DNA from: Pseudolysinimonas yzui
Lineage (GTDB): Bacteria; Actinomycetota; Actinomycetes; Actinomycetales; Microbacteriaceae
DNA length: 64,000 nt
Direction: 5' to 3'
NCBI RefSeq assembly: GCF_014653215.1
Contig: NZ_BNAI01000003.1
Location: 186,001-250,000 of the forward strand
A program made the position numbers and the translations under genes. The notes below the pieces were generated by a model. That model was not told where the DNA came from. It saw only the letters and a program-made list of their open reading frames with translations, and did not search any database. Below, in pieces: positions 1-8,740 of this stretch. Numbering within the stretch: position 1 is the first letter of the stretch; each line of letters starts with the position of its first letter.

Positions 1-674
<674 letters not shown>

Positions 675-711
675 GGAGTTCTCCATCGATTGCGAGTGGT
701 GAGAACTCCCC

Positions 712-890
712 CTCTGTCATGGTGCCTGAGAGTTTCGCGCTGCGAGCGCTTTCACCGACGGCGGCCCGGCGGATGCCCGGGCGCTTTCCAGAGTGGCCTT
801 GTGCGATGCGGTACGTGTACCTGAGAGATTGGCGGGGAGGCTTGCTCCTTCGGTGCCCAAGCGCGTTCCTTGGGCTCTCCCGCATCGCGT
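712..890 (-). promoter_or_regulatory. Tandem glycine riboswitch upstream of gcvT
   Basis: Two consecutive glycine aptamers on the minus strand. Aptamer 1 (about 890 to 803) has a nine-base P1 helix pairing 880-888 with 803-811, and contains GGGAGAGCCC, CACCGAAGGAGCAA and ATCTCTCAGGTA. Aptamer 2 (about 800 to 712) has CACTCTGGAAAGCG, GGTGAAAGCG and AACTCTCAGGCACC, and ends in GACAGAG. These are the hallmarks of the gcvT RNA element, where glycine binding usually turns on glycine cleavage genes. The ribosome binding site and gcvT start follow within about 40 bases, so control could be translational or transcriptional; I see no obvious terminator. Confidence 0.95.
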
Positions 891-978
891 GCGGCCCGAT
901 CTTCGATTGTGGATGTCAGCCTAGCCCCGCAACCCCACGCGGCGTACCCTGACCCGCAACGAGCCCCAGGGAGGCGCC

Positions 979-3900
979 GTGTCGGACCTGATCCACCGGG
1001 TGGCCGCCCGGGCGCGTTCGATGCCTGTTGTGCTGGTCGCCCTCGTCGTGCTGTTCCTCGCGTTCGAGGAGGTCGACCGGGTCGCCGGTCAGTTCCCGGG
1101 CACCCAGAGCAACACGCTGTCGATCCTCGGGATGACCGGCCCCCTTGCGCTCACCCGCATCGGCGGGTGGGAGGGCTGGGCCGCCACCATGGGACCCGAC
1201 CCCGTCATCCCGGCGAGCCCGTGGGCCGCGATCGTGCTCTACCTCGTACTCGACCTCGCCTTCATCGGGGTCTACAGCTACCTGATCTCGCGCGGCATCG
1301 CCCGATGGATGCCGCCGGTCGCCGGTTCTTCTGAGAAACGGGTCGCGGAGCTCACCGACGACGAGCGGGCGCGCCGCCTCTCCCGCTGGCGTGCCGTCGT
1401 GGCCTGGCTGATCCTGCTGGGCGCCGACCTCGTCGAGGATGCGCTGCTCGGGGTGGCGGCGGGCGTGCTCGCGGCGCATGAACCCTTCCCCCTGGCGTTG
1501 CAGTGGGCGATCGCGGCAGCGTCGACGATCAAGTTCGGCGCGCTCGCGCTGCTCGTGCTGTCGTTCGTGCAGCTGTCGCAGTTCCGCGGTGACGTGCGCG
1601 CGATGCTGCGTCGCGGGTGGCACGCGGTGTACGCCCAGCGGCTCTCGGTCGTCGTCGTGCTCGTGCTCGCGGCGCTCTCGCTGCTGCCGCCCTGGCACGA
1701 GTTGCTCGAACAGCTGCCCGACGTCGAGCGCGCGTGGGCCGACACCGCGCGGGGCTGGGGACACTTCGCGGCCGCGCTGTTCGCGATCCTGCTGCTCGCC
1801 GTGACCTCGTTCCTGCTCGGCCGCAAGCGCGCGCAGCTCTACTGGGAGACCCACGTGCGCGGTCGCGGCGGAGCGGGCGAGGCCCGCAGCTACGGCCCGA
1901 CCACCCCCGAAACCGCCCGCACCGCCTGGCCCGGTCGCCGGTACGTTCTCTGGGTTCTGCCGTTCGCGATCGTGCTCGTCACCGCGCTGATCTACGCGGC
2001 CGGCCCGCTGCGCGATCACATCGACGCCGTGCCACTCACGGTCTTCCTCGTCGCCACGAGCGGGATCGTGGTGGTGTCGGGCGCGCTCGAGGTGTGGCTC
2101 AAGCGGCGTCCGCGCAAGCTCGGCAAACCCATCCCGTCGGGTCGGCCTGAGGACCGGGCGTTCGTGCTGCGTGTCGCGGCGGCCGGCGACATCCTCGCGG
2201 TGCTCGTGATCATCGTCGGCGCCCTCGGCGTCGCGCGCTCGTTCGGGTCGCTCGTCATCGTCGGCGCCGCGGGCGGTGCGGTCGATCCGGGCACGTTCTG
2301 GCGTTCGGTCGTGTTCACGGTGCTCGCGATCGGGGTCGCGATGACTCTGGCCCTGCTACCGGGTCGGCTGGCCATCGAGTCGCCCGACGACCCGCCCGCG
2401 CCGAGCGGAGGGCGGCTGCGCCGAGCCGCGCTGCGCGAGTTCGACCCACGGCAGGACTGCCCGAGCATCACCGGACTCGGCATCGCCATCGTCGCGGTCG
2501 TGGCCGTCACCGCGGTCGGCTTCATCGGGGCGGCGGGACTCTGGCCGCTCACCGTCGGGGGCGCACTCGGCGTCGTCGCGGTCGCCGTCGGGTTGCTCGG
2601 CGCGATCACGTCGCTGCTCGGGCTCATCGTGCTGAGTCTGCGCCGGCGTCGTCCGCTCGCATTGTTCGAGCTGCTCGGCTTCCGTTCCGACCCGGTGATC
2701 GCGCTCGTGCTCGTCATCCCGCTGGTGGTCGCGCAGCTGAGCGGCAGCGTCGCATTGCACGGGGTCGACCGCACGGCGATCGACCCCGAGCAGGTCGAAC
2801 GTCCCGACCTCGAGCAGGCCTTCGCCGACTGGATCGACCGCTCCGCAGGCTGCGAGAGCACCGTCGACGGCGTCGCGGTACGCCCGCTCGTGCTCGTCGC
2901 GGCGGAGGGCGGCGGCATCCGGGCGGCCACCTGGACCGTCGCGACCCTGGCCGAGTTCGCCGCCGACGGGCGGTGCGCCGCCGACTCGGTGTTCCTCTCC
3001 AGCGGCGTCAGCGGCGGGTCGATCGGGCTGGCGGTCGCCGCGACCCTCGACCGTGACGACGACGGGGATGCCGCCGGGCCGGACCCGGACTACCCCGACC
3101 GGGTGCGCGCCGCGATCGACGACATCGGGGACTCGGCCGCCCTCCCCGCCGCGCTCGTCGGGCTGTTCGGCAGCGACCCCCTCGCCTCGACGACCGGTCT
3201 CCGCTCGCCGACGTTCGAGGATCCGACCCGCTGGCGGGATCGCGCGGCCCTCATCGAGGATGCCTGGCGCGCCGCCGACGACCGGCTCGCGCTCCCGTGG
3301 GGCGCCGACCCCGCCGCGCCGACCGGGCTCGTCGTCTTCAACTCGACCGACATCCTCTCCGGCTGCCGCGTCGCCGTGAGCCAGGTCGAACTCGGAACCG
3401 GCCGCTTCGGATCGACCACCGACGAGTCGCACGGCGGTGACACGGAGGGCAACGCCCAGCGCCCGCGCTGCGATCAGGGATCGGCCGAGCCGCCGCTCAC
3501 CCTCGACCTCGTCGACTTCTTCGGATCGTGCGGGTTCGGGGCCGACTGGGCCACGGCATCCATGCTCTCGGCGCGCTTCCCAGTCGTCACCCCGGGCGGC
3601 GTGATCGACCGCAGCGCCGCCTGCGGGGCCGACGAGGGCGCGGCGGGCGACGACCGCGACCGCCTGCACCTCGTCGACGGCGGATACGCCGAGAACTCGG
3701 GACTCGGGCTCATCGCCGACATCGCCCCCGATCTCGCCCGGGTGGTCGATGCCTACAACGCCGAAGCGGATGTCGACGTGGTGCCGTATCTCGTCTACAT
3801 CCAGAACTCCCCCGGCGCCTACCTCGCCGCGCGAGCGCAGGAGTCGGTGCCCGAACTGTCGGTGCCGATCGCCGGGTTCGGCACGAAGGCCACCCAGGTG

Positions 3901-4140
3901 ACCCCGAACGCGTGGATCCAGCGGGCGATGGCCGCCTTCGACATGACCTCCGAGCAGGTGGTGATCGCGGCCGCCGGCACCGAACCGTCGGTGACCGTGC
4001 CGCTCGGCTGGGGCCTGTCGGATGCGACCTACGACCAGCTGCTCGCGGCGGCCCGCACCCAGGCGTCGAGTGACGCCTGCGCGGTTCCGGAGTGGAGCGA
4101 GTACCACTGCGTGGGGGAACTGCTCGACCTGTTCGACTAG
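979..4140 (+). CDS. Polytopic membrane protein with C-terminal patatin-like phospholipase domain
   Basis: A 1053-residue protein. Roughly the first 590 residues hold about a dozen hydrophobic segments interrupted by short loops. The last 410 residues form a patatin-like acyl hydrolase: oxyanion-hole motif EGGGIRA near residues 643-648, nucleophile motif GVSGGS with Ser678, and the dyad aspartate Asp900 in DGGYAENSG. Patatins hydrolyse acyl esters of lipids with a Ser-Asp dyad, and all three elements are intact. The GTG start has a GGGAGG site six bases before it. The protein is far longer than stand-alone bacterial patatins (about 300 residues). The substrate and the job of the membrane part are unknown. 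It overlaps the convergent small gene after it by four bases. Confidence 0.85.
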   Translation: MSDLIHRVAARARSMPVVLVALVVLFLAFEEVDRVAGQFPGTQSNTLSILGMTGPLALTRIGGWEGWAATMGPDPVIPASPWAAIVLYLVLDLAFIGVYSYLISRGIARWMPPVAGSSEKRVAELTDDERARRLSRWRAVVAWLILLGADLVEDALLGVAAGVLAAHEPFPLALQWAIAAASTIKFGALALLVLSFVQLSQFRGDVRAMLRRGWHAVYAQRLSVVVVLVLAALSLLPPWHELLEQLPDVERAWADTARGWGHFAAALFAILLLAVTSFLLGRKRAQLYWETHVRGRGGAGEARSYGPTTPETARTAWPGRRYVLWVLPFAIVLVTALIYAAGPLRDHIDAVPLTVFLVATSGIVVVSGALEVWLKRRPRKLGKPIPSGRPEDRAFVLRVAAAGDILAVLVIIVGALGVARSFGSLVIVGAAGGAVDPGTFWRSVVFTVLAIGVAMTLALLPGRLAIESPDDPPAPSGGRLRRAALREFDPRQDCPSITGLGIAIVAVVAVTAVGFIGAAGLWPLTVGGALGVVAVAVGLLGAITSLLGLIVLSLRRRRPLALFELLGFRSDPVIALVLVIPLVVAQLSGSVALHGVDRTAIDPEQVERPDLEQAFADWIDRSAGCESTVDGVAVRPLVLVAAEGGGIRAATWTVATLAEFAADGRCAADSVFLSSGVSGGSIGLAVAATLDRDDDGDAAGPDPDYPDRVRAAIDDIGDSAALPAALVGLFGSDPLASTTGLRSPTFEDPTRWRDRAALIEDAWRAADDRLALPWGADPAAPTGLVVFNSTDILSGCRVAVSQVELGTGRFGSTTDESHGGDTEGNAQRPRCDQGSAEPPLTLDLVDFFGSCGFGADWATASMLSARFPVVTPGGVIDRSAACGADEGAAGDDRDRLHLVDGGYAENSGLGLIADIAPDLARVVDAYNAEADVDVVPYLVYIQNSPGAYLAARAQESVPELSVPIAGFGTKATQVTPNAWIQRAMAAFDMTSEQVVIAAAGTEPSVTVPLGWGLSDATYDQLLAAARTQASSDACAVPEWSEYHCVGELLDLFD

Positions 4141-4289
4141 CTCTCGTCGTCATCGGCGTTGTTGTTGTTGCGGAAGTAGCGCACGGCCTGCCAGAGCAGC
4201 ACGACGAACACCACGATGCCGCCCGCGAGAAGCAGCAGGTTGAGCCATGGGGGCGCCCCCGCGGGCACCGGGATCGGGTAGAGCCTCAC
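4137..4289 (-). CDS. Small single-pass membrane protein (50 aa)
   Basis: A 50-codon frame starting with GTG, which overlaps the TGA stop of the upstream DUF4190 gene in a GTGA junction, so translation is probably coupled. The product is MRLYPIPVPAG followed by one hydrophobic helix of about 20 residues (NLLLLAGGIVVFVVLLW) and a polar tail with four asparagines and an acidic end (ADDDES). Codon use matches the neighbours. No family is recognised. The coupling and membrane helix suggest it partners the DUF4190 protein, but that is inference. Its stop codon overlaps the stop of the convergent patatin gene. Confidence 0.65.
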   Translation of the reverse strand: MRLYPIPVPAGAPPWLNLLLLAGGIVVFVVLLWQAVRYFRNNNNADDDES

Positions 4290-4564
4290 TGCCAGGCCTC
4301 GTCGGGGATCTCACCGATGAACCAGAACGACCACCCGACGACGACGAGCACGAAGGCGATCACCAACAGGTAGATGGCCGTGACGGCGATACCGATCCAG
4401 AGGCCCGCGAGGGCGAGCCCGCGGCCGCGTTCGCCGGTGCGCTTGATCTGGCGCAGCGCGATGATCGCGAGCGGGATGCCGGCCGGCGCGAGGATCACGG
4501 CGACGATCAGGCTGAGCAGCGCGAAGTCGTTGACCCGCGTCGCCGGGGCACCCGCCGTGCTCAT
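4286..4564 (-). CDS. DUF4190 domain-containing membrane protein
   Basis: A 92-residue protein with a short polar N-terminus and two hydrophobic segments separated by a basic loop (ALRQIKRTGERGRGLALAG), which is the DUF4190 pattern found in many actinobacterial membrane proteins of unknown role. I start at ATG 4564: a TAGGCT -10 element ends seven bases upstream, suggesting a leaderless message, whereas an upstream extension would be GC-rich spacer sequence with no ribosome binding site. It ends in a GTGA overlap with the 50-residue membrane protein, so the two form a bicistronic unit. Confidence 0.7.
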   Translation of the reverse strand: MSTAGAPATRVNDFALLSLIVAVILAPAGIPLAIIALRQIKRTGERGRGLALAGLWIGIAVTAIYLLVIAFVLVVVGWSFWFIGEIPDEAWQ

Positions 4565-4571
4565 GGCTGGA

Positions 4572-4577
4572 AGCCTA
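4572..4577 (-). promoter_or_regulatory. -10 element, leaderless promoter of the DUF4190 gene
   Basis: TAGGCT on the minus strand, seven bases before the ATG, fits the actinobacterial TANNNT -10 consensus. No Shine-Dalgarno sequence lies between it and the start. Confidence 0.5.
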
Positions 4578-4595
4578 TCGACCACCCGCCCGCGC

Positions 4596-5384
4596 TCAGT
4601 AGGTGACGACGCCCGGGGTGCCGCCCCCGGCATCCACCGCTCCCCCGGTGATCGCGACACTGCGCGGCGACGCGAGGAATGTGATGACCGCGGCCAGTTC
4701 GTCGGGGGTGACGATGCGCCCGATGATGTTGCCCGCCATCGAGCGCTCTACGTCCGCGAGCGCCTCCCCCGCGGCGACCCGCTTCTCGACGAGCCCGGCG
4801 ACCGCGTCGGTGCGGGTCAAGCCCGGATGCACGACCGTGACGTTGACCCCGTGCGGCCCCAGCTCGTCGGCGAGGTTCTTGGTGATCGCGGCGACGCTGA
4901 TGTTGCGCACCGTCTGCGCCACCGAGCCCGACCGACGGGCTCCGAGACCGCTGATGTTGACGATGCGCCCCCACCCGTTGGCGATCAGGTGCGGGGCGAC
5001 GGCGCGCGCGGTGCGCAGGTAGCCGAGCACCTTCTCTTCGAACTCGTCGCGCATCGCGTCATCGCTCGTCTGCGACGCGGCGGTGTTCTTCGCCGCGCTC
5101 CACGGAGCCGCCGCGGTGTTGACGAGGATGTCGACGCCGCCCATCAGGGCGACCGCCTCCGCCACGCCCGCCTGCACCGAGGCATCGTCCCGGGAATCGA
5201 TCACGACGCCGTGCACCGTGCCGCCGGTCTCGGCCGCGAGGGTCGCCGCGATCTCGGCGACATCGTGCCGGGCGGCGACCGTGACGACGGCACCTTCCCG
5301 CGCGAGCGCGGCGGCCGCGGCCCGCCCGATGCCCTTCGTGCCGCCGACGACGAGTGCGTGCTTTCCGGTGAGCTGCAGATCCAT
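4596..5384 (-). CDS. SDR-family protein lacking the YxxxK catalytic motif
   Basis: A 262-residue Rossmann-fold protein of the short-chain dehydrogenase/reductase family. The nucleotide-binding glycine motif is GGTKGIG (residues 14-20), with LVNTAAAP near 87-94 in place of the NNAG motif. Ser145 (NISG) fits the catalytic serine. By alignment to the conserved TKxLAxEL helix, however, the usual Tyr and Lys fall on Gln157 and Asn161, so classical ketoreductase chemistry is unlikely. C-terminal features (NVTVVHPGLTRTD) are otherwise normal. It is divergent from the DUF4180 gene, and a TAGCCT box six bases before the ATG suggests leaderless transcription. It could be an NAD(P)-binding non-enzyme or use other chemistry. 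Confidence 0.85.
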   Translation of the reverse strand: MDLQLTGKHALVVGGTKGIGRAAAAALAREGAVVTVAARHDVAEIAATLAAETGGTVHGVVIDSRDDASVQAGVAEAVALMGGVDILVNTAAAPWSAAKNTAASQTSDDAMRDEFEEKVLGYLRTARAVAPHLIANGWGRIVNISGLGARRSGSVAQTVRNISVAAITKNLADELGPHGVNVTVVHPGLTRTDAVAGLVEKRVAAGEALADVERSMAGNIIGRIVTPDELAAVITFLASPRSVAITGGAVDAGGGTPGVVTY

Positions 5385-5390
5385 TGCTTC

Positions 5391-5396
5391 AGGCTA
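5391..5396 (-). promoter_or_regulatory. -10 element, leaderless promoter of the SDR gene
   Basis: TAGCCT on the minus strand with a six-base gap to the ATG at 5384; no ribosome binding site between them. Confidence 0.55.
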
Positions 5397-5430
5397 GCCA
5401 GCGTCGGTGTCACATTGCCGGGCGGGGTTC

Positions 5431-5436
5431 TAGGGT
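5431..5436 (+). promoter_or_regulatory. -10 element, leaderless promoter of the DUF4180 gene
   Basis: TAGGGT followed by six bases and GTG at 5443. This spacing decides the start in favour of 5443 over the GTG at 5437, which would fall before the expected transcription start. Confidence 0.5.
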
Positions 5437-5442
5437 GTGAGC

Positions 5443-5805
5443 GTGACCAGCGCAGACGCCGGATCCGGCATCATCCACCTGCCCCTCGACGGCCCGCCCC
5501 TCGCGGTCGGCCAGGACGCCCTCGATGCGATCGGCGCGGCCTGGGGATCCGACGCGTCGACGATCGTGGTGCCGGTGGAACGACTCGACGCGCGGTTCTT
5601 CGACCTGCGCACCGGGGTGCTGAGCGAGCTGACTCAGAAGTTCGTGAACTACCGCATCCGGCTCGTCGTGCTCGGTGATGTGACGGCGCACACGGAGGCA
5701 TCGGGCGCGTTCCGCGACTACGTGCGCGAGACCAACGCGGGCGATCAGGTGTGGTTCGTCGCCGACGAGGCCGAACTCGCGACGCGACTCGGAGTCGACG
5801 CGTGA
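5443..5805 (+). CDS. DUF4180 domain-containing protein
   Basis: A 120-residue soluble protein with the DUF4180 signature: a predicted strand ending in ARFFDLRTGVLSELTQKFVNYRIRLVVLGD, then a segment SGAFRDYVRETNAGDQVWFVADEAELATRL. The function of the family is not established; it resembles STAS-like or cofactor-free small domains in layout. The stop codon overlaps the GTG start of the monooxygenase-like gene (GTGA), so the two are translated from one message. The start at 5443 is chosen from the leaderless -10 element; GTG 5437 would add two residues. Confidence 0.8.
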   Translation: MTSADAGSGIIHLPLDGPPLAVGQDALDAIGAAWGSDASTIVVPVERLDARFFDLRTGVLSELTQKFVNYRIRLVVLGDVTAHTEASGAFRDYVRETNAGDQVWFVADEAELATRLGVDA

Positions 5806-6980
5806 GCGCCCTGCCCGAGCGGGTGCCGGCGGTCGTGATCGGCGCCGGCCCCGCGGGCCTCGCCGCCGCGGCCGAACTGCAGCGCGTCGGCATCGAGGCG
5901 ATCGTGCTCGACAAGGCCGACCGGGTCGGCGCGAGCTGGGCGGGCCACTACGACCGGCTGCATCTGCACACCTCGCGCGGGCTCTCTGGCCTGCCCGGCT
6001 ACCGCATCCCGCGTCGCTATGGCCGCTGGGTCGCCCGCGACGGCGTGCTCGCCTACCTCGCCGAGTACGCCGACCTGCACGCCCTCGATGTGCGCCTCGG
6101 GGTGGAGGCGTCGGCCGTCGAACGCGGCGTCGACGAGTGGCGGGTGGCGTGGCGACGCGGCGACGAGTCGGGCGCCATCGCGACCGACACGGTCGTGGTC
6201 GCCACCGGCTACAACCACACCCCGAAGCGTCCCGACTGGCCGGGGCTGAAGACCTTCACCGGCAAGGTGGTGCACTCCAGCGAGTACAAGAACCCCGGGC
6301 TGCTCGCGGCCCGCGAGGCGCTCGTGATCGGGCCGGGCAACAGCGGCGCCGAGATCGCCGCCGACCTCGCGGATGCCGGAGTGCGAGTGTCGCTCGCGAT
6401 GCGCACGCCACCGAACGTCGTGTTGCGGGCCGTCGCCGGCATCCCGAGTCAGGCGCTCGTGCTGTCGATGTCGCCGCTGCCGGTGCGGGCTCAGGATGCG
6501 CTCTCGGGTCTGCTGCAGCGACTGGTCGTCGGCGACCTGCGCAAGCACGGCATCCCGAAAGCGCCCCGCGGCATCGCCACGCAGCAGCTGCGGGATGACG
6601 TCACCCCGACGATCGATGTCGGCCTGCTGCGCGCCCTCAAGTCGGGAGCGGTGAAGGTCGTCGCCGCCGTCGAGCGGTTCACGACGGATACCGTGGTGCT
6701 CACCGACGGCACCGAACTGCACCCCGACGCGGTCGTGCTCGCCACCGGCTTCCAGCGCGGACTCGAGCCGCTCGTCGGAGACCTCGGCGTGCTCGCCGCC
6801 TCCGGCCGTCCGCTCATCAACGCCGACGCGCAGCTCGCCGCGCATCCGGGGCTCTTCTTCGTCGGCTACTCGAACCCGTTGACCGGCAACCTCCGGCAGG
6901 TCGGACTCGATGCGACGAAGATCGCGAAGGCCGCCGCCAGTGCGCTCGCGAAGAAGGGCCACCCGGCAGTTCTCCGCTGA
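5802..6980 (+). CDS. Flavin-containing monooxygenase-like FAD/NAD(P)-dependent oxidoreductase
   Basis: A 392-residue two-dinucleotide-fold flavoprotein. FAD binding: VIGAGPAGLAAAAEL near residues 11-25. NADPH binding: VIGPGNSGAEIAADL near residue 175. A third conserved block, VVLATGFQRGLEPL, lies near 310. Overall length and the HLHTSRGLSGLPGY segment match the bacterial FMO-like or Trk-type oxidoreductases that oxidise small nucleophilic or ketone substrates. The substrate cannot be told from sequence. It follows the DUF4180 gene with a GTGA overlap, so the two are co-expressed. Confidence 0.8.
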   Translation: MSALPERVPAVVIGAGPAGLAAAAELQRVGIEAIVLDKADRVGASWAGHYDRLHLHTSRGLSGLPGYRIPRRYGRWVARDGVLAYLAEYADLHALDVRLGVEASAVERGVDEWRVAWRRGDESGAIATDTVVVATGYNHTPKRPDWPGLKTFTGKVVHSSEYKNPGLLAAREALVIGPGNSGAEIAADLADAGVRVSLAMRTPPNVVLRAVAGIPSQALVLSMSPLPVRAQDALSGLLQRLVVGDLRKHGIPKAPRGIATQQLRDDVTPTIDVGLLRALKSGAVKVVAAVERFTTDTVVLTDGTELHPDAVVLATGFQRGLEPLVGDLGVLAASGRPLINADAQLAAHPGLFFVGYSNPLTGNLRQVGLDATKIAKAAASALAKKGHPAVLR

Positions 6981-7028
6981 GCGCTAGGCTCGGGGCCACC
7001 ATTTCGTCCCCAGGGGAAGGCACATCAC

Positions 7029-7982
7029 ATGGCAGAGCGCAGCAGCCGTAGCGGCAAGAAGGTCGTTCAAGCGGAGTCAGCGCCGGCACCGGCGACGACC
7101 GCGAAGGAGCGAGCCGCCATCAAGGCGGAGGCCGACAAGCGCGTCCGCGAGGGCGACGGCTGGAAGGCATCCGATTCGGCGAAGTCCGGCGCCACCACGA
7201 AGCGCGTCATCGCGTTCATCCTGTGGGGCCTCGCGATCGCCGCCGAAGGTGTCGGCATCTGGTACCTGCTCACCCAGCTGCGGGGCACCAACGTCGACGG
7301 CGAGCCGAACACCGGATTCATCCCGAGCGACTACCTGATGTGGGCACTCATCGGGCTGCTGGTGTTCATCGGCATCCTCACCGTCATCGGATCGCAGCTC
7401 TGGAAGGCCGCCAACCAGGCCGACCCGGCGTCGCGGCAGGAAGCCTTCCGCTACTTCGTGCAGAACCAGTTGGGCGCGATCATCACGATCATCGCGTTCG
7501 TGCCGATCATCATCCTGATCCTGCTCAACAAGAACCTCGACAGCAGGACCAAGGGCATCGCCGGCGCGGTCGGCGCGGTCGTGCTCGTCGTCGCGGTTCT
7601 CCTCAACATCGAGTGGAACCCCGCCTCGGTGGAGGAGAACACCGAAGAGGTCATCGAAGGTGAGATCGCCAACGAGGGTCAGATCGACGAGTACACGGCG
7701 ATCGTCACCGAACTCACCGGTGACGACGAGGTCGCCTGGACGCTCGAGGGCAAGGTCTACCACCTCTGCGAAGACACCTCGGCCGTCAGCCAGGACTCGG
7801 CGGACGGCCGGATCTTCACCGGCTCCGTGGCCGACGCGCACGCCGCGGGCAAGGCAGGCCTCACGCTGCAGGTCGACCAGGAGATGGAACAGTGCGGCCT
7901 GACCGACCCGGCCAACCTCGACGAGATCGAGGCCGAGATCGAGCAGCTGCGTGACGCCTACGAGTTGGAGAACGCGGGCTGA
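7029..7982 (+). CDS. Four-helix membrane protein of unknown function
   Basis: A 317-residue protein with a strong ribosome binding site (AGGGGAAGG) nine bases before ATG. The first 58 residues are charged and Ala/Lys-rich. Four hydrophobic helices follow (about 59-80, 100-119, 148-166 and 178-195), then an acidic C-terminal domain of about 115 residues. That domain has two cysteines (VYHLCEDTS and EMEQCG) and a final predicted coiled-coil-like stretch (DEIEAEIEQLRDAYELENAG). With both termini probably on one side, the cysteines could be cytoplasmic or external; I cannot decide. No family is recognised. It stands alone and is followed by a hairpin shared with the convergent gene. Confidence 0.7.
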   Translation: MAERSSRSGKKVVQAESAPAPATTAKERAAIKAEADKRVREGDGWKASDSAKSGATTKRVIAFILWGLAIAAEGVGIWYLLTQLRGTNVDGEPNTGFIPSDYLMWALIGLLVFIGILTVIGSQLWKAANQADPASRQEAFRYFVQNQLGAIITIIAFVPIIILILLNKNLDSRTKGIAGAVGAVVLVVAVLLNIEWNPASVEENTEEVIEGEIANEGQIDEYTAIVTELTGDDEVAWTLEGKVYHLCEDTSAVSQDSADGRIFTGSVADAHAAGKAGLTLQVDQEMEQCGLTDPANLDEIEAEIEQLRDAYELENAG

Positions 7983-7999
7983 CCCGCATCCTCACCGTC

Positions 8000-8037
8000 G
8001 ATCGGCGCTCGACTCCTGCGGGAGGCGGGCGCCGATC
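8000..8037. terminator. Hairpin between convergent genes
   Basis: GATCGGCGC (8000-8008) is perfectly inverted at 8029-8037 around a 20-base loop. It sits between the stops of two convergent genes, so it may end transcription from both sides. No T-tract follows, as is common in actinobacteria. Confidence 0.45.
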
Positions 8038-8042
8038 TGGTG

Positions 8043-8693
8043 TCAGCGCGTTGCGGGCTCGGAGCCGACGTTCTCGGCGACCCAGTCGCACCAGATCGAC
8101 ACCGCGCGCCACGCCTCCCGGATGCGGTCGAGCGCGGCCGGACCCCACATCCACTCCTCCACGCCGAGACGGCGCTGAACGGCGAGACGCTTCAGGCGGA
8201 GCAAGTGGATGCGTGGATGGTCGACGCGGAATCCGCGGGGCGCGGTGGTGAGAGCATCTGTTTCGATCACGTCGAAGCCGAGGTCCGCGAGCTCGTCGAG
8301 GGTCGCCTCGAGGTCGCCGAACAGCCGCACGTCGTCGGCGATCTCGCGGAACCGCGCCAGTTGGGCCGGCGAAGCGTCGTAGACACCGCCCGCTGCGAGC
8401 AGCCCGTCGGCTCCGAGCTGCAGGTAGTGCACGGCGCCGCGATTGCCGCCCGTGACCATGCCGATGTGGTCTTTGTAGGGCGACTTGTCCGCCGAGAAAC
8501 GCACGTCACGGTAGGGCCGGAAGATCTTCACCGCACCGAACTCAGGCCCCAGCGCCTCGGCGAGCGCCTCGAACGGGCCGCGCACCCGCTCGTCGTAGCG
8601 CGGCTTGTTCGCCGTCCACCACGCCTTGTCGTTGTGCTCCCGCAACTCGCGGTAGAACTCGACCGCGTCGGGATGCAGGCCGGCGAACTCCAT
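8043..8693 (-). CDS. DUF2461 (TIGR02453-family) protein
   Basis: A 216-residue soluble protein with the family's ordered motifs: EFYRELREHNDKAWW at the N-terminus, then IFRPYRDVRFSADKSPYKDHIG near residues 58-79, and GFRVDHPRIHLLRLKRLAV near 150. DUF2461 proteins are widespread in bacteria and fungi but have no confirmed activity. The length matches the family. A TAATCT -10 element six bases before the ATG suggests a leaderless message. Confidence 0.85.
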   Translation of the reverse strand: MEFAGLHPDAVEFYRELREHNDKAWWTANKPRYDERVRGPFEALAEALGPEFGAVKIFRPYRDVRFSADKSPYKDHIGMVTGGNRGAVHYLQLGADGLLAAGGVYDASPAQLARFREIADDVRLFGDLEATLDELADLGFDVIETDALTTAPRGFRVDHPRIHLLRLKRLAVQRRLGVEEWMWGPAALDRIREAWRAVSIWCDWVAENVGSEPATR

Positions 8694-8699
8694 GCCGCG

Positions 8700-8705
8700 A
8701 GATTA
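8700..8705 (-). promoter_or_regulatory. -10 element, leaderless promoter of the DUF2461 gene
   Basis: TAATCT on the minus strand with a six-base gap to ATG 8693; no Shine-Dalgarno sequence. Confidence 0.55.
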
Positions 8706-8740
8706 CCCGGGTGGCGGAAAGGGATCGTCGTCGAGCCCCA

